Part shown: positions 33,674-41,439 of the stretch, in pieces
Layout of the letters: each line of letters opens with the position of its first letter
Numbering within the stretch: the first letter of the stretch is position 1
Source: Phycisphaerales bacterium
GTDB lineage: Bacteria > Planctomycetota > Phycisphaerae > Phycisphaerales > UBA1924
Assembly: GCA_016793015.1 (NCBI GenBank)
Contig: JAEUJD010000209.1
Coordinates: 1 to 43,143 of the forward strand
Direction of reading: 5' to 3'
DNA: 43,143 bases
Position numbers and translations under genes: made by a program
The notes under the pieces: generated by a model
The model's database searches: none
What the model was told of the DNA's origin: nothing
What the model saw: only the letters and a program-made list of their open reading frames with translations

Positions 33674-33796
33674 GCCCGCAGTCTACAGAAGTTCCAGTGC
33701 ACGCGTCCTGCGGCCGTCATCCGAGTTCGCCAGAAGTGACGCATCGCCTCTTGCGTCTGCCGGTACGCTCAATGCATCTCATCCGACGGAGGCCGC

Positions 33797-34849
33797 ATGC
33801 ACCAGATATCCCGACGTACTCTGCTCGCTTCAGGTCTCGGTTCTGCCGCGGCACTTTCCATCCCCGGCCTCGCGCGAAATGTCGCCCACGCCGCACCTCA
33901 ACCCGAAGAAAAGCAAAGAATGAACATCGAGCACCGCACCTTCGGAAAAACCGGCCTCTCCGTCGCCGTCCTCGGCTTCGGCGGGAGCGAGATCGGCTAC
34001 GAACGCACCGACGACGCAACCGTCTCCAAACTCCTCAATGCGGCGCTCGACGCCGGCCTCAACGTCGTTGACACCGCCGAGTGCTACATCGCCTCCGAAG
34101 AGCAGATCGCCAAGGCCATCGGCCACCGCCGCAAAGACTTCCACCTCTTCACCAAGGTCGGTCACTGGATCCCCGAAGGTAAAGACGAATCCTGGGGCTG
34201 GACCAAGGAAGGCGTGCTCGCATCGATCGATCGCAGTCTTCAGCGTCTCAAGACCGATCACGTCGAACTCGTGCAGATCCACTCCTGCCGCGTCGAGCAG
34301 CTCAGGGAGGGCGGCTGCGTCGAGGGTTTGCGGGAGGCACAAAGGCAGGGCAAGACCCGCTTCATCGGTTACTCCGGCGATCGCGAGGCCGCGGTGTACG
34401 CCGTGAACATGGATGTCTTCGATGCGCTCCAAACATCAGTCAACATCGCCGACCAGCAGGGAATCGATCTGTTCCTGCCTCAGGCCAAGTCGAAGAACCT
34501 TGGCGTGATTGCCAAGCGTCCGATCGCCAATGCCGCGTGGCGCTACGACGACACGCCCGGCAATGACTACCACGTGGAATACTGGAAGCGATTCCAGAAA
34601 CTGAAGTTTCCGTTTGCGTCCGGCGAAGCCCGCAACGTGCAAGGACCGGATGGCCCGGTCGGAACCGCCCTGCGCTTCACGCTTCAGCAGCCCGGTGTGC
34701 ACGTTGCGATCGTCGGTACCAGCAAGCCCGAACGCTGGGCTGAAAACGCGGCACTCACAAAGGCCGGCCCGCTGAAGCCCGAGCAAATGAAAGCAATCCG
34801 GGACCGCTGGAAGGAAGTCGCCACGGCTGAGTGGGTCGGGATGACCTGA
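33797..34849 (+). CDS. Tat-exported aldo/keto reductase
   Basis: A 350-residue TIM-barrel oxidoreductase. Residues 5-30 are a twin-arginine signal (SRRTLLASGLGSAAALSIPG, with Ala-rich end AHAAP), so the enzyme folds in the cytoplasm with its nicotinamide cofactor and is exported. The catalytic tetrad is intact: Asp92 and Tyr97 in VVDTAECY, Lys120 in LFTKVGHW and His162 in LVQIHSC. Later, AIVGTSKPERWAEN binds the cofactor phosphate. Substrate unknown. The ATG at 33797 is preceded by GGAGG seven bases upstream. Divergent from TauE/SafE; convergent with holA across an inverted-repeat spacer. Confidence 0.9.
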   Translation: MHQISRRTLLASGLGSAAALSIPGLARNVAHAAPQPEEKQRMNIEHRTFGKTGLSVAVLGFGGSEIGYERTDDATVSKLLNAALDAGLNVVDTAECYIASEEQIAKAIGHRRKDFHLFTKVGHWIPEGKDESWGWTKEGVLASIDRSLQRLKTDHVELVQIHSCRVEQLREGGCVEGLREAQRQGKTRFIGYSGDREAAVYAVNMDVFDALQTSVNIADQQGIDLFLPQAKSKNLGVIAKRPIANAAWRYDDTPGNDYHVEYWKRFQKLKFPFASGEARNVQGPDGPVGTALRFTLQQPGVHVAIVGTSKPERWAENAALTKAGPLKPEQMKAIRDRWKEVATAEWVGMT

Positions 34850-34868
34850 GCGTGCGACTCAGAAGGCT

Positions 34869-35005
34869 CACCACAGAGACACGGAGGCGCCGAGAGGGAC
34901 GGCGGGACAGAGAATCAAGAAAAACAAGACAGGCAGCAAGCAGAATCCTCGCCACATTCCGAAATCCGAAATCCAGACTTTGATTCTCTCCGGGTCTCTG
35001 TGGTG
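34869..35005. repeat. Nested inverted repeats between convergent genes
   Basis: Outer arms CACCACAGAGACACGGAG (34869-34886) and CTCCGGGTCTCTGTGGTG (34988-35005) are complementary at 17 of 18 positions. Inner arms AGAGAATCAA (34909-34918) and TTGATTCTCT (34980-34989) are perfectly complementary but share two bases with the outer right arm. The loop holds a heptamer-periodic run (34953-34980: CACATTC, CGAAATC, CGAAATC, CAGACTT). It sits between the convergent AKR and holA genes and could end both transcripts, or be a dispersed element. Confidence 0.75.
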
Positions 35006-35014
35006 ATTGTCTTT

Positions 35015-36025
35015 TCAGGACGCACAGACTTCCGCAAACTTCATCGCCAGAATCTCCGCGGAGCGCTCCGGCTCGCCCAGCCCCGTCTTCTGCCGCACAT
35101 CCGCCTTCACGCACGCATCGAACAGGTCCGCCGCGGCATTCGGATCGATCTTCCCCGCCGTTCGCAGGATGATGTCCTTGCTCGGGCCAAAGAGCTTGAG
35201 CGTGCCGACAAGCGCAAACGGATTGACCCCGGCGCGGATGCCCCGCGAAGCGCCGTGCAGCTTGCGAGCCAGATCCGTCATCGCCCAGAAGATCATCACC
35301 GTGGGCTGACGAGAGATCTGGATCAGGTCGCGCACGTGGGCAACCGCTTGCTCCGAGTTCCCGCCGACCAGCGTGGCCTGAATGTCCCACACCTCTTCCT
35401 CGCGCGATCGCCCCACAAACTGCGCGATCAGGTCGGTCGTGATCACCCCCGGCTTGTCGCCCGCTACCGCAAGCTTCGCAAGTTCGCAGTCGATGCGTCC
35501 GAGTTCGGTGCCCACGCGCTCCACAAGCGCCTGCGCCGCCTTGAAGTCCAACTTGGCCGCGTGCCGCTTCTCCGCGCGCTTCACCGCCCAGTTCACCGCC
35601 GTTGGCTCATCGACTTCATCGCACGTGACGATCGTGCCCACCGCCTCGATCATCTCGTCCAGTTTGCCCTTGTGCCACTTGGTCGCCCGCAGCACCAGCG
35701 TCGCCCCGTCGCTCGGGTCCTGCGCATACCGCTCCACCAAGGGACGGTTCATGTCCTTCACGAACTGATCGGCATTGTCAACCACCACCATCTTGTGCTG
35801 CTGCATCAACCCGAAACTGCGGCACTCATCCAGCACCTCCGCCAGATTCGCGTTCTGCCCATCAAACGCCAGCACATCCATCTCGCCGTGCTTCGCCAGC
35901 AGCTTCTCTTTGAGCGCCAGCGTGTGCTCGCCCGCGATGAACGAGTCCGACCCGACCAGCAGCACCACGCGGCAATCCGTATCGAGCGCCTTGCGCGGAC
36001 CGGAAGATGTTGCTTTCTTCGCCAT
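35015..36025 (-). CDS. holA: DNA polymerase III delta subunit
   Basis: A 336-residue protein, the clamp-loader subunit that opens the sliding clamp. It has the HolA layout: N-terminal AAA-like domain beginning VVLLVGSDSFIAGEHTLALK with EVLDECRSFGLMQQHKMVVV, a small helical domain (ALVERVGTELGRIDCELAKL) and a C-terminal collar domain (VMIFWAMTDLARKLHGASRG). No functional Walker A is expected in delta and none is seen. Start ATG 36025 with GAAGGA upstream. Confidence 0.88.
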   Translation of the reverse strand: MAKKATSSGPRKALDTDCRVVLLVGSDSFIAGEHTLALKEKLLAKHGEMDVLAFDGQNANLAEVLDECRSFGLMQQHKMVVVDNADQFVKDMNRPLVERYAQDPSDGATLVLRATKWHKGKLDEMIEAVGTIVTCDEVDEPTAVNWAVKRAEKRHAAKLDFKAAQALVERVGTELGRIDCELAKLAVAGDKPGVITTDLIAQFVGRSREEEVWDIQATLVGGNSEQAVAHVRDLIQISRQPTVMIFWAMTDLARKLHGASRGIRAGVNPFALVGTLKLFGPSKDIILRTAGKIDPNAAADLFDACVKADVRQKTGLGEPERSAEILAMKFAEVCAS

Positions 36026-36202
36026 TCCTTCAAGCGTATCGCGCGGGAGGCGGCGGAAAATACCCTGTCAATTGCGTACTTCCGCGAATCCCGGCATCCT
36101 GCCTAGCGTCGAACCACTTCCAGCAAGGTCGCCAGCCAGAAAGTCAGCGCCGCCGCCATTCCGACCAAAAAAGAAAGTCCCAAGGGCAAACTCGCAGCCA
36201 TC

Positions 36203-37477
36203 GTGCTTTCGCACGCTGTGGTCGATTTCTTTTCCGCGCTTGTTATTCCGATTCTGAGCGTGCTCGAAGGCCGCGCCCACATGTCCCCGGGCGAGGGGGC
36301 CATGCTGGTCGCCGTCGGCTCCCTCTCCAGTGGCGTGATCCAGCCCATTGTCGCGATCGTCGGCGATAAGCGCGACACCCGCGTTCTCGGCACCGTCGGT
36401 CTCATCGTCGCCGCCGTCGCGATCGGCCTCATCGGCTACGCCGACAGTTTCTGGAAGCTCGCTCTGCTCCAGATCATCGGCACGGCGGGAGTGGGGGCCT
36501 TCCATCCGCCCGCCGCGGCCGTGATGGGGCACCTCGCCGGCAAAAACCGTGCGGTCGCGGTCTCCGTGTTCTTTGCCGCGGGAATCCTGGGCGGCTCGGT
36601 GGGCTCTGTCGCCGCGCCGCAGTGGGCTGCAACGCTCGGCATCAAGTCATTCATCTGGGGCGTCATTCCCGCTTTGCTTGTCGCCGTCATCCTCGCCTGG
36701 GCCACACACGGTTCCGCCCACCGCCACGCCCACGCCCATTCCACGCACCGCGCTCTTCCAAAGAAGGAACGCGCCGCCCGCTGGAACGCCGTCTGGGTCC
36801 TCTACGCCGTGAACGCGATGCGTTTCACCGTCAATATGGCGATGGTGCAACTGGTGGTGCGCTGGAGCGAGCTCTACACGCTCTCCCAAAGCGGCGTCGC
36901 TGGACCGATCACACCCACGATGAAGGCCGCACTGCTCACACCGGAGCTCCGCCTCGCCTCCGCCGGCGTGAACGGTCCGCTCCAGGCCGCGATGGGTTTG
37001 GGCATGGGAGTCTTCGGCCTTTTGGTCGGCTGGCTCGTCCCGCACAATCGCGCTCGCCTCGCCATGATCATCACGCCCTGTCTTGGAGCGATCGCCGTTG
37101 TCACCATGCCCCTGATGAGCACGATGTGGGCCGCGTTCCTGCTCAGCGTGCTTGTCGGAGGCGGATACGCGGGCACGATGCCCCTCTCGATCGCCGCGGC
37201 ACAGCGGCTTTTGCCCCACCGGACCACACTCGCCTCCGGCCTGATGATGGGCGGGTCGTGGTCGCTGGCCTTTGTCGGCCCCCCAATCGCCCAGTGGATT
37301 TATGAGGGAACTGGGGGCAGTCTCGCCACCGTCGGCGTCGTTTTTGCCGTGATGTTGGTGGCGTCGGGCCTCATTATCCTGCTGATTCCCCGCCGATTGC
37401 TCGATCAGGGCGAGGCTGTCATGCACGCCAAAGACGCCGTTGCAGTTCCTGACACAGCCGGGCTGGTCGCGGAGTGA
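36203..37477 (+). CDS. MFS transporter (Fsr/fosmidomycin-resistance-like)
   Basis: A membrane protein of about 424 residues with twelve hydrophobic segments in two groups of six split by a His-rich loop (HGSAHRHAHAHSTHR). The opening LSHAVVDFFSALVIPILSVL, then GTAGVGAFHPPAAAVMGHLA, are typical of Fsr-type efflux carriers. The nominal start is GTG at 36203, but the frame stays open and protein-like upstream (PKGKLAAI leads straight into the first helix) with no ATG, GTG or TTG before a stop. An ATT codon at 36158 is the only plausible earlier start, which would add 15 residues. Upstream is holA, divergent. Confidence 0.85.
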   Translation: MLSHAVVDFFSALVIPILSVLEGRAHMSPGEGAMLVAVGSLSSGVIQPIVAIVGDKRDTRVLGTVGLIVAAVAIGLIGYADSFWKLALLQIIGTAGVGAFHPPAAAVMGHLAGKNRAVAVSVFFAAGILGGSVGSVAAPQWAATLGIKSFIWGVIPALLVAVILAWATHGSAHRHAHAHSTHRALPKKERAARWNAVWVLYAVNAMRFTVNMAMVQLVVRWSELYTLSQSGVAGPITPTMKAALLTPELRLASAGVNGPLQAAMGLGMGVFGLLVGWLVPHNRARLAMIITPCLGAIAVVTMPLMSTMWAAFLLSVLVGGGYAGTMPLSIAAAQRLLPHRTTLASGLMMGGSWSLAFVGPPIAQWIYEGTGGSLATVGVVFAVMLVASGLIILLIPRRLLDQGEAVMHAKDAVAVPDTAGLVAE

Positions 37478-37502
37478 CCGGACGACTTTGGGCAGGTATA
37501 CT
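37474..37502 (+). promoter_or_regulatory. Possible sigma-70-like promoter for tRNA-Ile
   Basis: GTGACC (37474-37479), a 17-bp gap, then TATACT (37497-37502). The -10 is close to consensus, the -35 partial. The expected start would be about 37509, some 53 bp before the tRNA. The -35 overlaps the MFS stop codon. Confidence 0.4.
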
Positions 37503-37561
37503 CGCGACCCGGTATTGACCGTGGGGTCCGACTCGCCTTTGGGGTCGGTCGGGAAAAGTTT

Positions 37562-37635
37562 GGGATTGTAGCTCAGCTGGCTAGAGCGCACCCCTGATAA
37601 GGGTGAGGTCGGTGGTTCGAGTCCACTCAGTCCCA
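37562..37635 (+). tRNA. tRNA-Ile (GAT anticodon)
   Basis: 74 bases with a full cloverleaf. Acceptor GGGATTG/CAGTCCC (one T-G wobble), D-arm with GTAGCTCAGCTGGCTAGAGC, anticodon stem CACCC/GGGTG around CTGATAA with GAT at 37596-37598, T-arm GTGGTTCGAGTCCAC, discriminator A. CCA is not encoded. It is a lone tRNA here, not in an rRNA operon. Confidence 0.96.
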
Positions 37636-37645
37636 TTGATGGTTT

Positions 37646-37713
37646 GACGCCCCCCTCGGGCGTCGCAAGTTCCGGATGAAAGGGGCGGCCCGTAAGGACG
37701 CCCCCGTTTTGTT
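37646..37713 (+). terminator. Two hairpins after tRNA-Ile, second terminator-like
   Basis: First hairpin: GACGCCC (37646-37652)/GGGCGTC (37658-37664), loop of five, no T run. Second: GGGGCG (37682-37687)/CGCCCC (37699-37704) with an inner CC/GG pair, followed by CGTTTTGTTTG. The second is the likely terminator of the tRNA transcript. Confidence 0.6.
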
Positions 37714-37815
37714 TGTGCCCTCAACTTTGGAACCGGTTCCATCCTGTTCCATCGCCGGGGGAAGAATGGACGCGGGGCCGCCGGACAATCGTTCACGCGG
37801 CAGCGGGAGTGCATC

Positions 37816-38124
37816 ATGCGGATCGACGTCATCGGACGCAATTTAGAGATCACCAAGGCCATCAAGGACCACGCCGAGGGCAAAGCCGACAAGCTGCCGA
37901 AGTTCTACGACGGCGTGCAATCTGTCCGGTTCACGATCACCAAGGCCGACCACCACCACAAGGGTTCGTTTGATGTCGAACTCGTGATCGACGTCGAGAA
38001 GCACGACGATTTCGTCAGCCACTGCAAGAGCGAAGACGTCTACGGCGCGATCGACGAGGTCGTCCACAAGGGCTCCCGCCAACTCGCGGAGTTCAAGGAA
38101 AAGTTGAAGATCGAGAAAAGGTAA
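37816..38124 (+). CDS. hpf: Ribosome hibernation promoting factor (short form)
   Basis: A 102-residue RaiA/HPF domain protein: MRIDVIGRNLEITKAIKDHA at the start, then KFYDGVQSVRFTITKADHHH and KSEDVYGAIDEVVHKGSRQL, which include the conserved basic and acidic faces that bind the 30S decoding site. Only the short HPF/YfiA domain is present, without the C-terminal dimerisation domain of long HPF. The ATG at 37816 has GGGAG about seven bases upstream. It starts a run with PtsN-type EIIA and HPr, the same association as in rpoN-hpf-ptsN operons of proteobacteria. Confidence 0.92.
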   Translation: MRIDVIGRNLEITKAIKDHAEGKADKLPKFYDGVQSVRFTITKADHHHKGSFDVELVIDVEKHDDFVSHCKSEDVYGAIDEVVHKGSRQLAEFKEKLKIEKR

Positions 38125-38232
38125 TCCCGGGATCGGTCCGGGACCTTTCGGCCTGTGTACGCGGCCGCCCGACCCCATCCATCCCAGCCGTTCCGCAATC
38201 CGGACCGGCCCGCGGAATCAGGAGTGTCGCGC

Positions 38233-38712
38233 GTGCTCAAGTTCGCACAACTCATCGCCCCCGGCGCGATCGTCCCGCAACTGCGCTCCACCCAGCGCGA
38301 CGAGACCATCGCCGAATTGATCGACGCCGTCGTCGCTTCAGGTGCCATCCAGGCTGCGATCCGCGACGAGCTCATGCTCAAAGTCCTCGAGCGCGAACGC
38401 AAAGGCTCAACCGGCTTCGGCCGGGGCGTCGCCGTCCCCCACGTCAAGCACAAGACCATCACCAAGATGACCGCCGCCATCGGCCTCTCCCAGCGCGGCA
38501 TCGACTTCAACGCCCTCGACAAGCAGCCCGTCCATTCGGTCGTCCTGCTCATCAGCCCGGAAGACAAGCCCGAAGAACATTTGCAGGCGATGGAGGTCAT
38601 TTTCAAAAACCTCTCGAAGGAAACCTTCCGCCGCATGCTCCGTCAGGCCGCCAGCGTCGAAGACGTCCGCCAACTCCTCACCGACGCCGACAACCAGCAA
38701 CTCCCCGCCTGA
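38233..38712 (+). CDS. PTS EIIA domain protein (PtsN/fructose type)
   Basis: A 159-residue EIIA protein. The GTG at 38233 is placed by GGAG eight bases upstream (38221-38224); another GTG three codons earlier is possible. The phosphorylated His is His70 in GFGRGVAVPHVKHK. The rest (IGLSQRGIDFNALDKQPVHS, VVLLISPEDKPEEHLQAMEV) fits the EIIA-Ntr fold. It would receive phosphate from HPr encoded downstream and act in regulation rather than sugar uptake, since no EIIB/C is near. Gap to hpf is 108 bp. Confidence 0.88.
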   Translation: MLKFAQLIAPGAIVPQLRSTQRDETIAELIDAVVASGAIQAAIRDELMLKVLERERKGSTGFGRGVAVPHVKHKTITKMTAAIGLSQRGIDFNALDKQPVHSVVLLISPEDKPEEHLQAMEVIFKNLSKETFRRMLRQAASVEDVRQLLTDADNQQLPA

Positions 38713-38766
38713 AGCCTTTTTGCGTGAGAGTTCGCCGAGAGTTCCTTCTGCAACCAATGTGGTTTT

Positions 38767-38801
38767 CCAGTTCCGAGTTTCGCGCTCCCAGTTCCGAGTC
38801 C
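38767..38801. repeat. Heptamer-periodic array before HPr
   Basis: Five units of 7 bp: CCAGTTC, CGAGTTT, CGCGCTC, CCAGTTC, CGAGTCC, ending two bases before the HPr ATG at 38804. Units 1/4 and 2/5 repeat. It occupies the place where a ribosome site would be expected. Confidence 0.7.
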
Positions 38802-38803
38802 AA

Positions 38804-39076
38804 ATGCCCCGCATCGAAGCCCAAGTCACAATCGTCAACCGCCTCGGGCTCCACGCCCGCCCGGCGATGACGTTTGTTGATTTGGCCTCAACCTTCGGCT
38901 GCGACATCACAGTGCGCAAGGACGACACCGAAGTCGACGGCAAATCCATCATGCAAATGATGATGCTCGCCGCGGCACAGGGCTCGGTGCTTCAGGTCGT
39001 CGCCAACGGCGACGACGCCGAAGCCGCAATCGCCAAACTCAAAAAACTGGTCGAGAGCGGATTCGACGAGGAATGA
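38804..39076 (+). CDS. HPr family phosphocarrier protein
   Basis: A 90-residue HPr. The EI phosphorylation site is His17 in NRLGLHARPAMTFVDLA. The regulatory-serine region is GKSIMQMMMLAAAQG with Ser48, the position modified by HPr kinase in other bacteria. C-terminal helix AEAAIAKLKKLVESGFDEE is typical. The chosen ATG at 38804 gives a standard N-terminus (MPRIEAQVTI); upstream codons read through a repeat. It completes an hpf-EIIA-HPr set; EI (ptsI) and HPr kinase are not in the window. Confidence 0.94.
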   Translation: MPRIEAQVTIVNRLGLHARPAMTFVDLASTFGCDITVRKDDTEVDGKSIMQMMMLAAAQGSVLQVVANGDDAEAAIAKLKKLVESGFDEE

Positions 39077-39413
39077 CGCCCGCCGCTCACGATGTGGACG
39101 CTCCACGGTTCTCAGCGGCAGCTCCGCTCCATCCGAATCACCTCGAACCGATCATCATGCATTCAGACCGGCCTCAAGCCGGAATAAGCAGCCGCGATGT
39201 CCTCAGCCCGAAGGGCTGACAGAATCCAGCCGGGGGTGAAGCGAGGTCCCCCGAGCGCCACCCCCGGTACGACGCGCATGATTCCCGCACCCTGAAAGGG
39301 TGCAACTTCCGGACCGCGTTCGGATCGCTTTCGAAACCAAAGGGGACGTCGGCAAACGCGATTCCCACAATGATGATCGCCCGCCTTGGTGCGATCAATG
39401 ATCCGAGGATCGG
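39077..39413. other. 337-bp spacer holding a palindromic repeat element
   Basis: No convincing gene. A minus-strand frame of 86 codons crosses the palindromes, but its translation follows from the repeat and has no ribosome site. The main content is the composite element at 39168-39303. Confidence 0.6.
39168..39303. repeat. REP-like composite of four palindromes
   Basis: Four hairpins follow one another: CCGGC/GCCGG (39168-39182), TCAGCCC/GGGCTGA with a GAA loop (39203-39219), CCGGGGGTG/CACCCCCGG enclosing about 20 bases (39230-39267), and GCACCCT/AGGGTGC with a GAA loop (39287-39303). Dispersed palindromic elements with the same general build are, in my recollection, common in planctomycete intergenic DNA and resemble REP sequences moved by RAYT transposases. 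Confidence 0.7.
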
Positions 39414-39659
39414 ATGGATTCAATGAGTAGACATCAAGGCGGATACTCGTCCACCGTGAGCATAACGCTTTGGCGCGACGGCCAGTCTATTGACGTCGCT
39501 CAAGTCGGAGGCGACAAACTTTATTTCGAGCAGCCCATCGCGCTGCAGCCCGGCACCTACACGCTCGTTCGCACCGTTGATGGAAACGGGCGAACTTGGA
39601 CGATCGACGTTGGCGGCGAAGGCGTTGCGACGGATGTGCTACCGTTTCGCACGCTGTAG
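39414..39659 (+). CDS. Small hypothetical protein
   Basis: An 81-residue frame, ATG at 39414 with GAGG five bases upstream; a second ATG at 39423 is in frame. The translation is beta-rich with good composition (VSITLWRDGQSIDVAQVGGD, IALQPGTYTLVRTVDGNGRT) and reads like a small one-domain beta sandwich ending in FRTL. No export signal. It sits between a palindromic element and trpE (convergent), so it is isolated. It may be a true small gene; no family known. Confidence 0.5.
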   Translation: MDSMSRHQGGYSSTVSITLWRDGQSIDVAQVGGDKLYFEQPIALQPGTYTLVRTVDGNGRTWTIDVGGEGVATDVLPFRTL

Positions 39660-39693
39660 CAGCACGGTTGGCACTATCGAAGCGCTGCGTCCC

Positions 39694-41277
39694 TCAGTCG
39701 GTAAACGCCGACTCCGCCAGCGCAATCGCCCTCGCAAGCGCCGCCGCCTTATTCACCGTCTCTAGAAATTCCGGCTCGGCCTTTGAATCCGCGACGATCC
39801 CGCCCGCCGCCTGCAGGTGATAGAGCCAGCCATCCGCGTTCCGCGCCCCGCACGGAATCACCATCGTCCGCAGCGCAAGCGCGATGTCCATCTGGCCATC
39901 CAACCCGACATACCCGATCCCGCCGCCGTACGGCCCGCGCTTGATCGGCTCGAGTTCATCGATGATCTGCATCGCCCGCACTTTCGGCGCGCCCGAAATC
40001 GTGCCGACCGGCAACGCCGCACGCAGTGCATCCCAGCAATCCAGCCCCGCGCGGAGCTTGCCGGTCACCGTGCTGCTGATATGCATCACGTGGCTGTACC
40101 GCTCGATCTCCATGATCGCGGGCAACTCAATCGTTCCCGGCTCCGCAACGCGCCCAACATCGTTGCGACCAAGATCAACGAGCATGATGTGCTCGGCCCG
40201 CTCTTTCTGATCGGACAACAAATCCGCCTCAAGCGCCGCATCCGCTTCCGGCGTCTGCCCACGCGGCCGCGTACCCGCCAGCGGTCGATTCGTCACCCAG
40301 AATCCCGAGTCCCCATCGCGTTCTTCCCGTCTCACCCGACACAAAATCTCCGGACTGCTCGCCACCAGAATGCACGGTCCCGTCTGCATGTACACCATGT
40401 ACGGGCTCGGGTTCACCGCCCGCAGCGCGCGATACACATCAAACGGATCCGCCTTCGTCCGCTTCTCGAATCGCTGCCCCAGCACCACCTGAAAGATGTC
40501 ACCGGCGCGGATGTACTCAAGCGCCTTGTCCAGCATCTTCGCGTGCTGCTCGCGCGTCATGTTGCTCTTCATCTCGGGCGCGGGCGCATCAGCGCCGACA
40601 ACGCCCGCCGGCAGCGGCTTCGAGTGTTTCTGGATCTCATCGATGCGCCGATCAAGCGCCGCCGCGGCACGATCAAACGCCCCGCCCACATCTTCCGTGG
40701 GCGACACAAGTGCAAGCTGAATCACATGCACCAGTTTGTCCACATGATCGAAGATCACCACGCCGTCATAGAACGCGAACGCCACGTCCGGCAGATTCCG
40801 ATCATCCTTTGGCACGCTCGCCAACTTCTCCGGCTCCGCATACCGCACCGCGTCGTACGCCGCATAACCAACCCACCCGCCCAAAAACGCCGCGGGAAGG
40901 GCATCGCGCCTCGATTTTGGTGTCGGAATCGCCAGCCGAATCGCCGCGCTGTGCTTCCGAACCCGATCAAGCGGATCGTCCGAGGCGTACTTCCCTTGCC
41001 CCTCGATCGTGTGAATCGGGCGGCTCGAAAGGATGGAATACCGCCCCTGCCGATCGCCCCCCTCAACCGACTCAAGCAAGAACGACGGAGCCGTCCGCTC
41101 ATCCGGAGCAACCAGCCGTCGATACGCCAGCACCGGCGTCAACTGATCCGCCAGCAACCGAACCCGCAGCGGCACCGCCAGCGTCATCCCCGGTTGCTTC
41201 TTCCGCTCCAAGGTCACAAACGCGACAAACTCGTCCCGTGTCAAACTCAGCCCGAAATGTGGTGCTTGCCCGGCCAT
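39694..41277 (-). CDS. trpE: Anthranilate synthase component I
   Basis: Large subunit that makes anthranilate from chorismate, first step of tryptophan synthesis. The N-terminal Trp-feedback element is present (SFLLESVEGGDRQGRYSIL). The chorismate-binding core is complete: DIFQVVLGQRFE, NPSPYMVYMQTG, RPLAGTRPRGQTPEAD, LVDLGRNDVGRVAEPGTIEL, VMHISSTVTGKL, PVGTISGAPKVRAMQIIDEL and PYGGGIGYVGLDGQMDIAL. Length 527 is normal. It needs a TrpG partner, not encoded here. ATG at 41277 has no clear Shine-Dalgarno. Divergent from the exported protein gene by 162 bp. Confidence 0.95.
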   Translation of the reverse strand: MAGQAPHFGLSLTRDEFVAFVTLERKKQPGMTLAVPLRVRLLADQLTPVLAYRRLVAPDERTAPSFLLESVEGGDRQGRYSILSSRPIHTIEGQGKYASDDPLDRVRKHSAAIRLAIPTPKSRRDALPAAFLGGWVGYAAYDAVRYAEPEKLASVPKDDRNLPDVAFAFYDGVVIFDHVDKLVHVIQLALVSPTEDVGGAFDRAAAALDRRIDEIQKHSKPLPAGVVGADAPAPEMKSNMTREQHAKMLDKALEYIRAGDIFQVVLGQRFEKRTKADPFDVYRALRAVNPSPYMVYMQTGPCILVASSPEILCRVRREERDGDSGFWVTNRPLAGTRPRGQTPEADAALEADLLSDQKERAEHIMLVDLGRNDVGRVAEPGTIELPAIMEIERYSHVMHISSTVTGKLRAGLDCWDALRAALPVGTISGAPKVRAMQIIDELEPIKRGPYGGGIGYVGLDGQMDIALALRTMVIPCGARNADGWLYHLQAAGGIVADSKAEPEFLETVNKAAALARAIALAESAFTD

Positions 41278-41354
41278 GCGGGGCGATCGTACGCGGAACG
41301 TAGACTCTGAATGATGCTTATGCGAATTCCATCCATCCCTTTCGTGCCAGGGCG

Positions 41355-41400
41355 TTTGTCCTCCCCCTTTCCCAAAGGGGAGGTGGGGGGAGGTGTCATC
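41355..41400. repeat. G/C-strand-biased inverted repeat in the trpE upstream region
   Basis: CCTCCCCCTTT (41361-41371) faces AAAGGGGAGG with a CCC loop, followed by a GGTGGGGGGAGG run. The hairpin lies between divergent trpE and the exported-protein gene, 80-120 bp upstream of trpE. It could be a regulatory hairpin or another dispersed repeat. Confidence 0.45.
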
Positions 41401-41439
41401 GCGCAGGCTCGGAGGAGCGATGAAGGAGGGGGTTTCGCA

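Noticed and set aside
39163..39423. 86-codon minus-strand frame over the palindromic element
   Set aside because: Translation is a by-product of the repeat; no ribosome site and no conservation evidence.
39694..41277. trp attenuator or T-box before trpE
   Set aside because: The 162-bp upstream region has a G/C hairpin but no Trp-codon leader peptide or T-box sequence.
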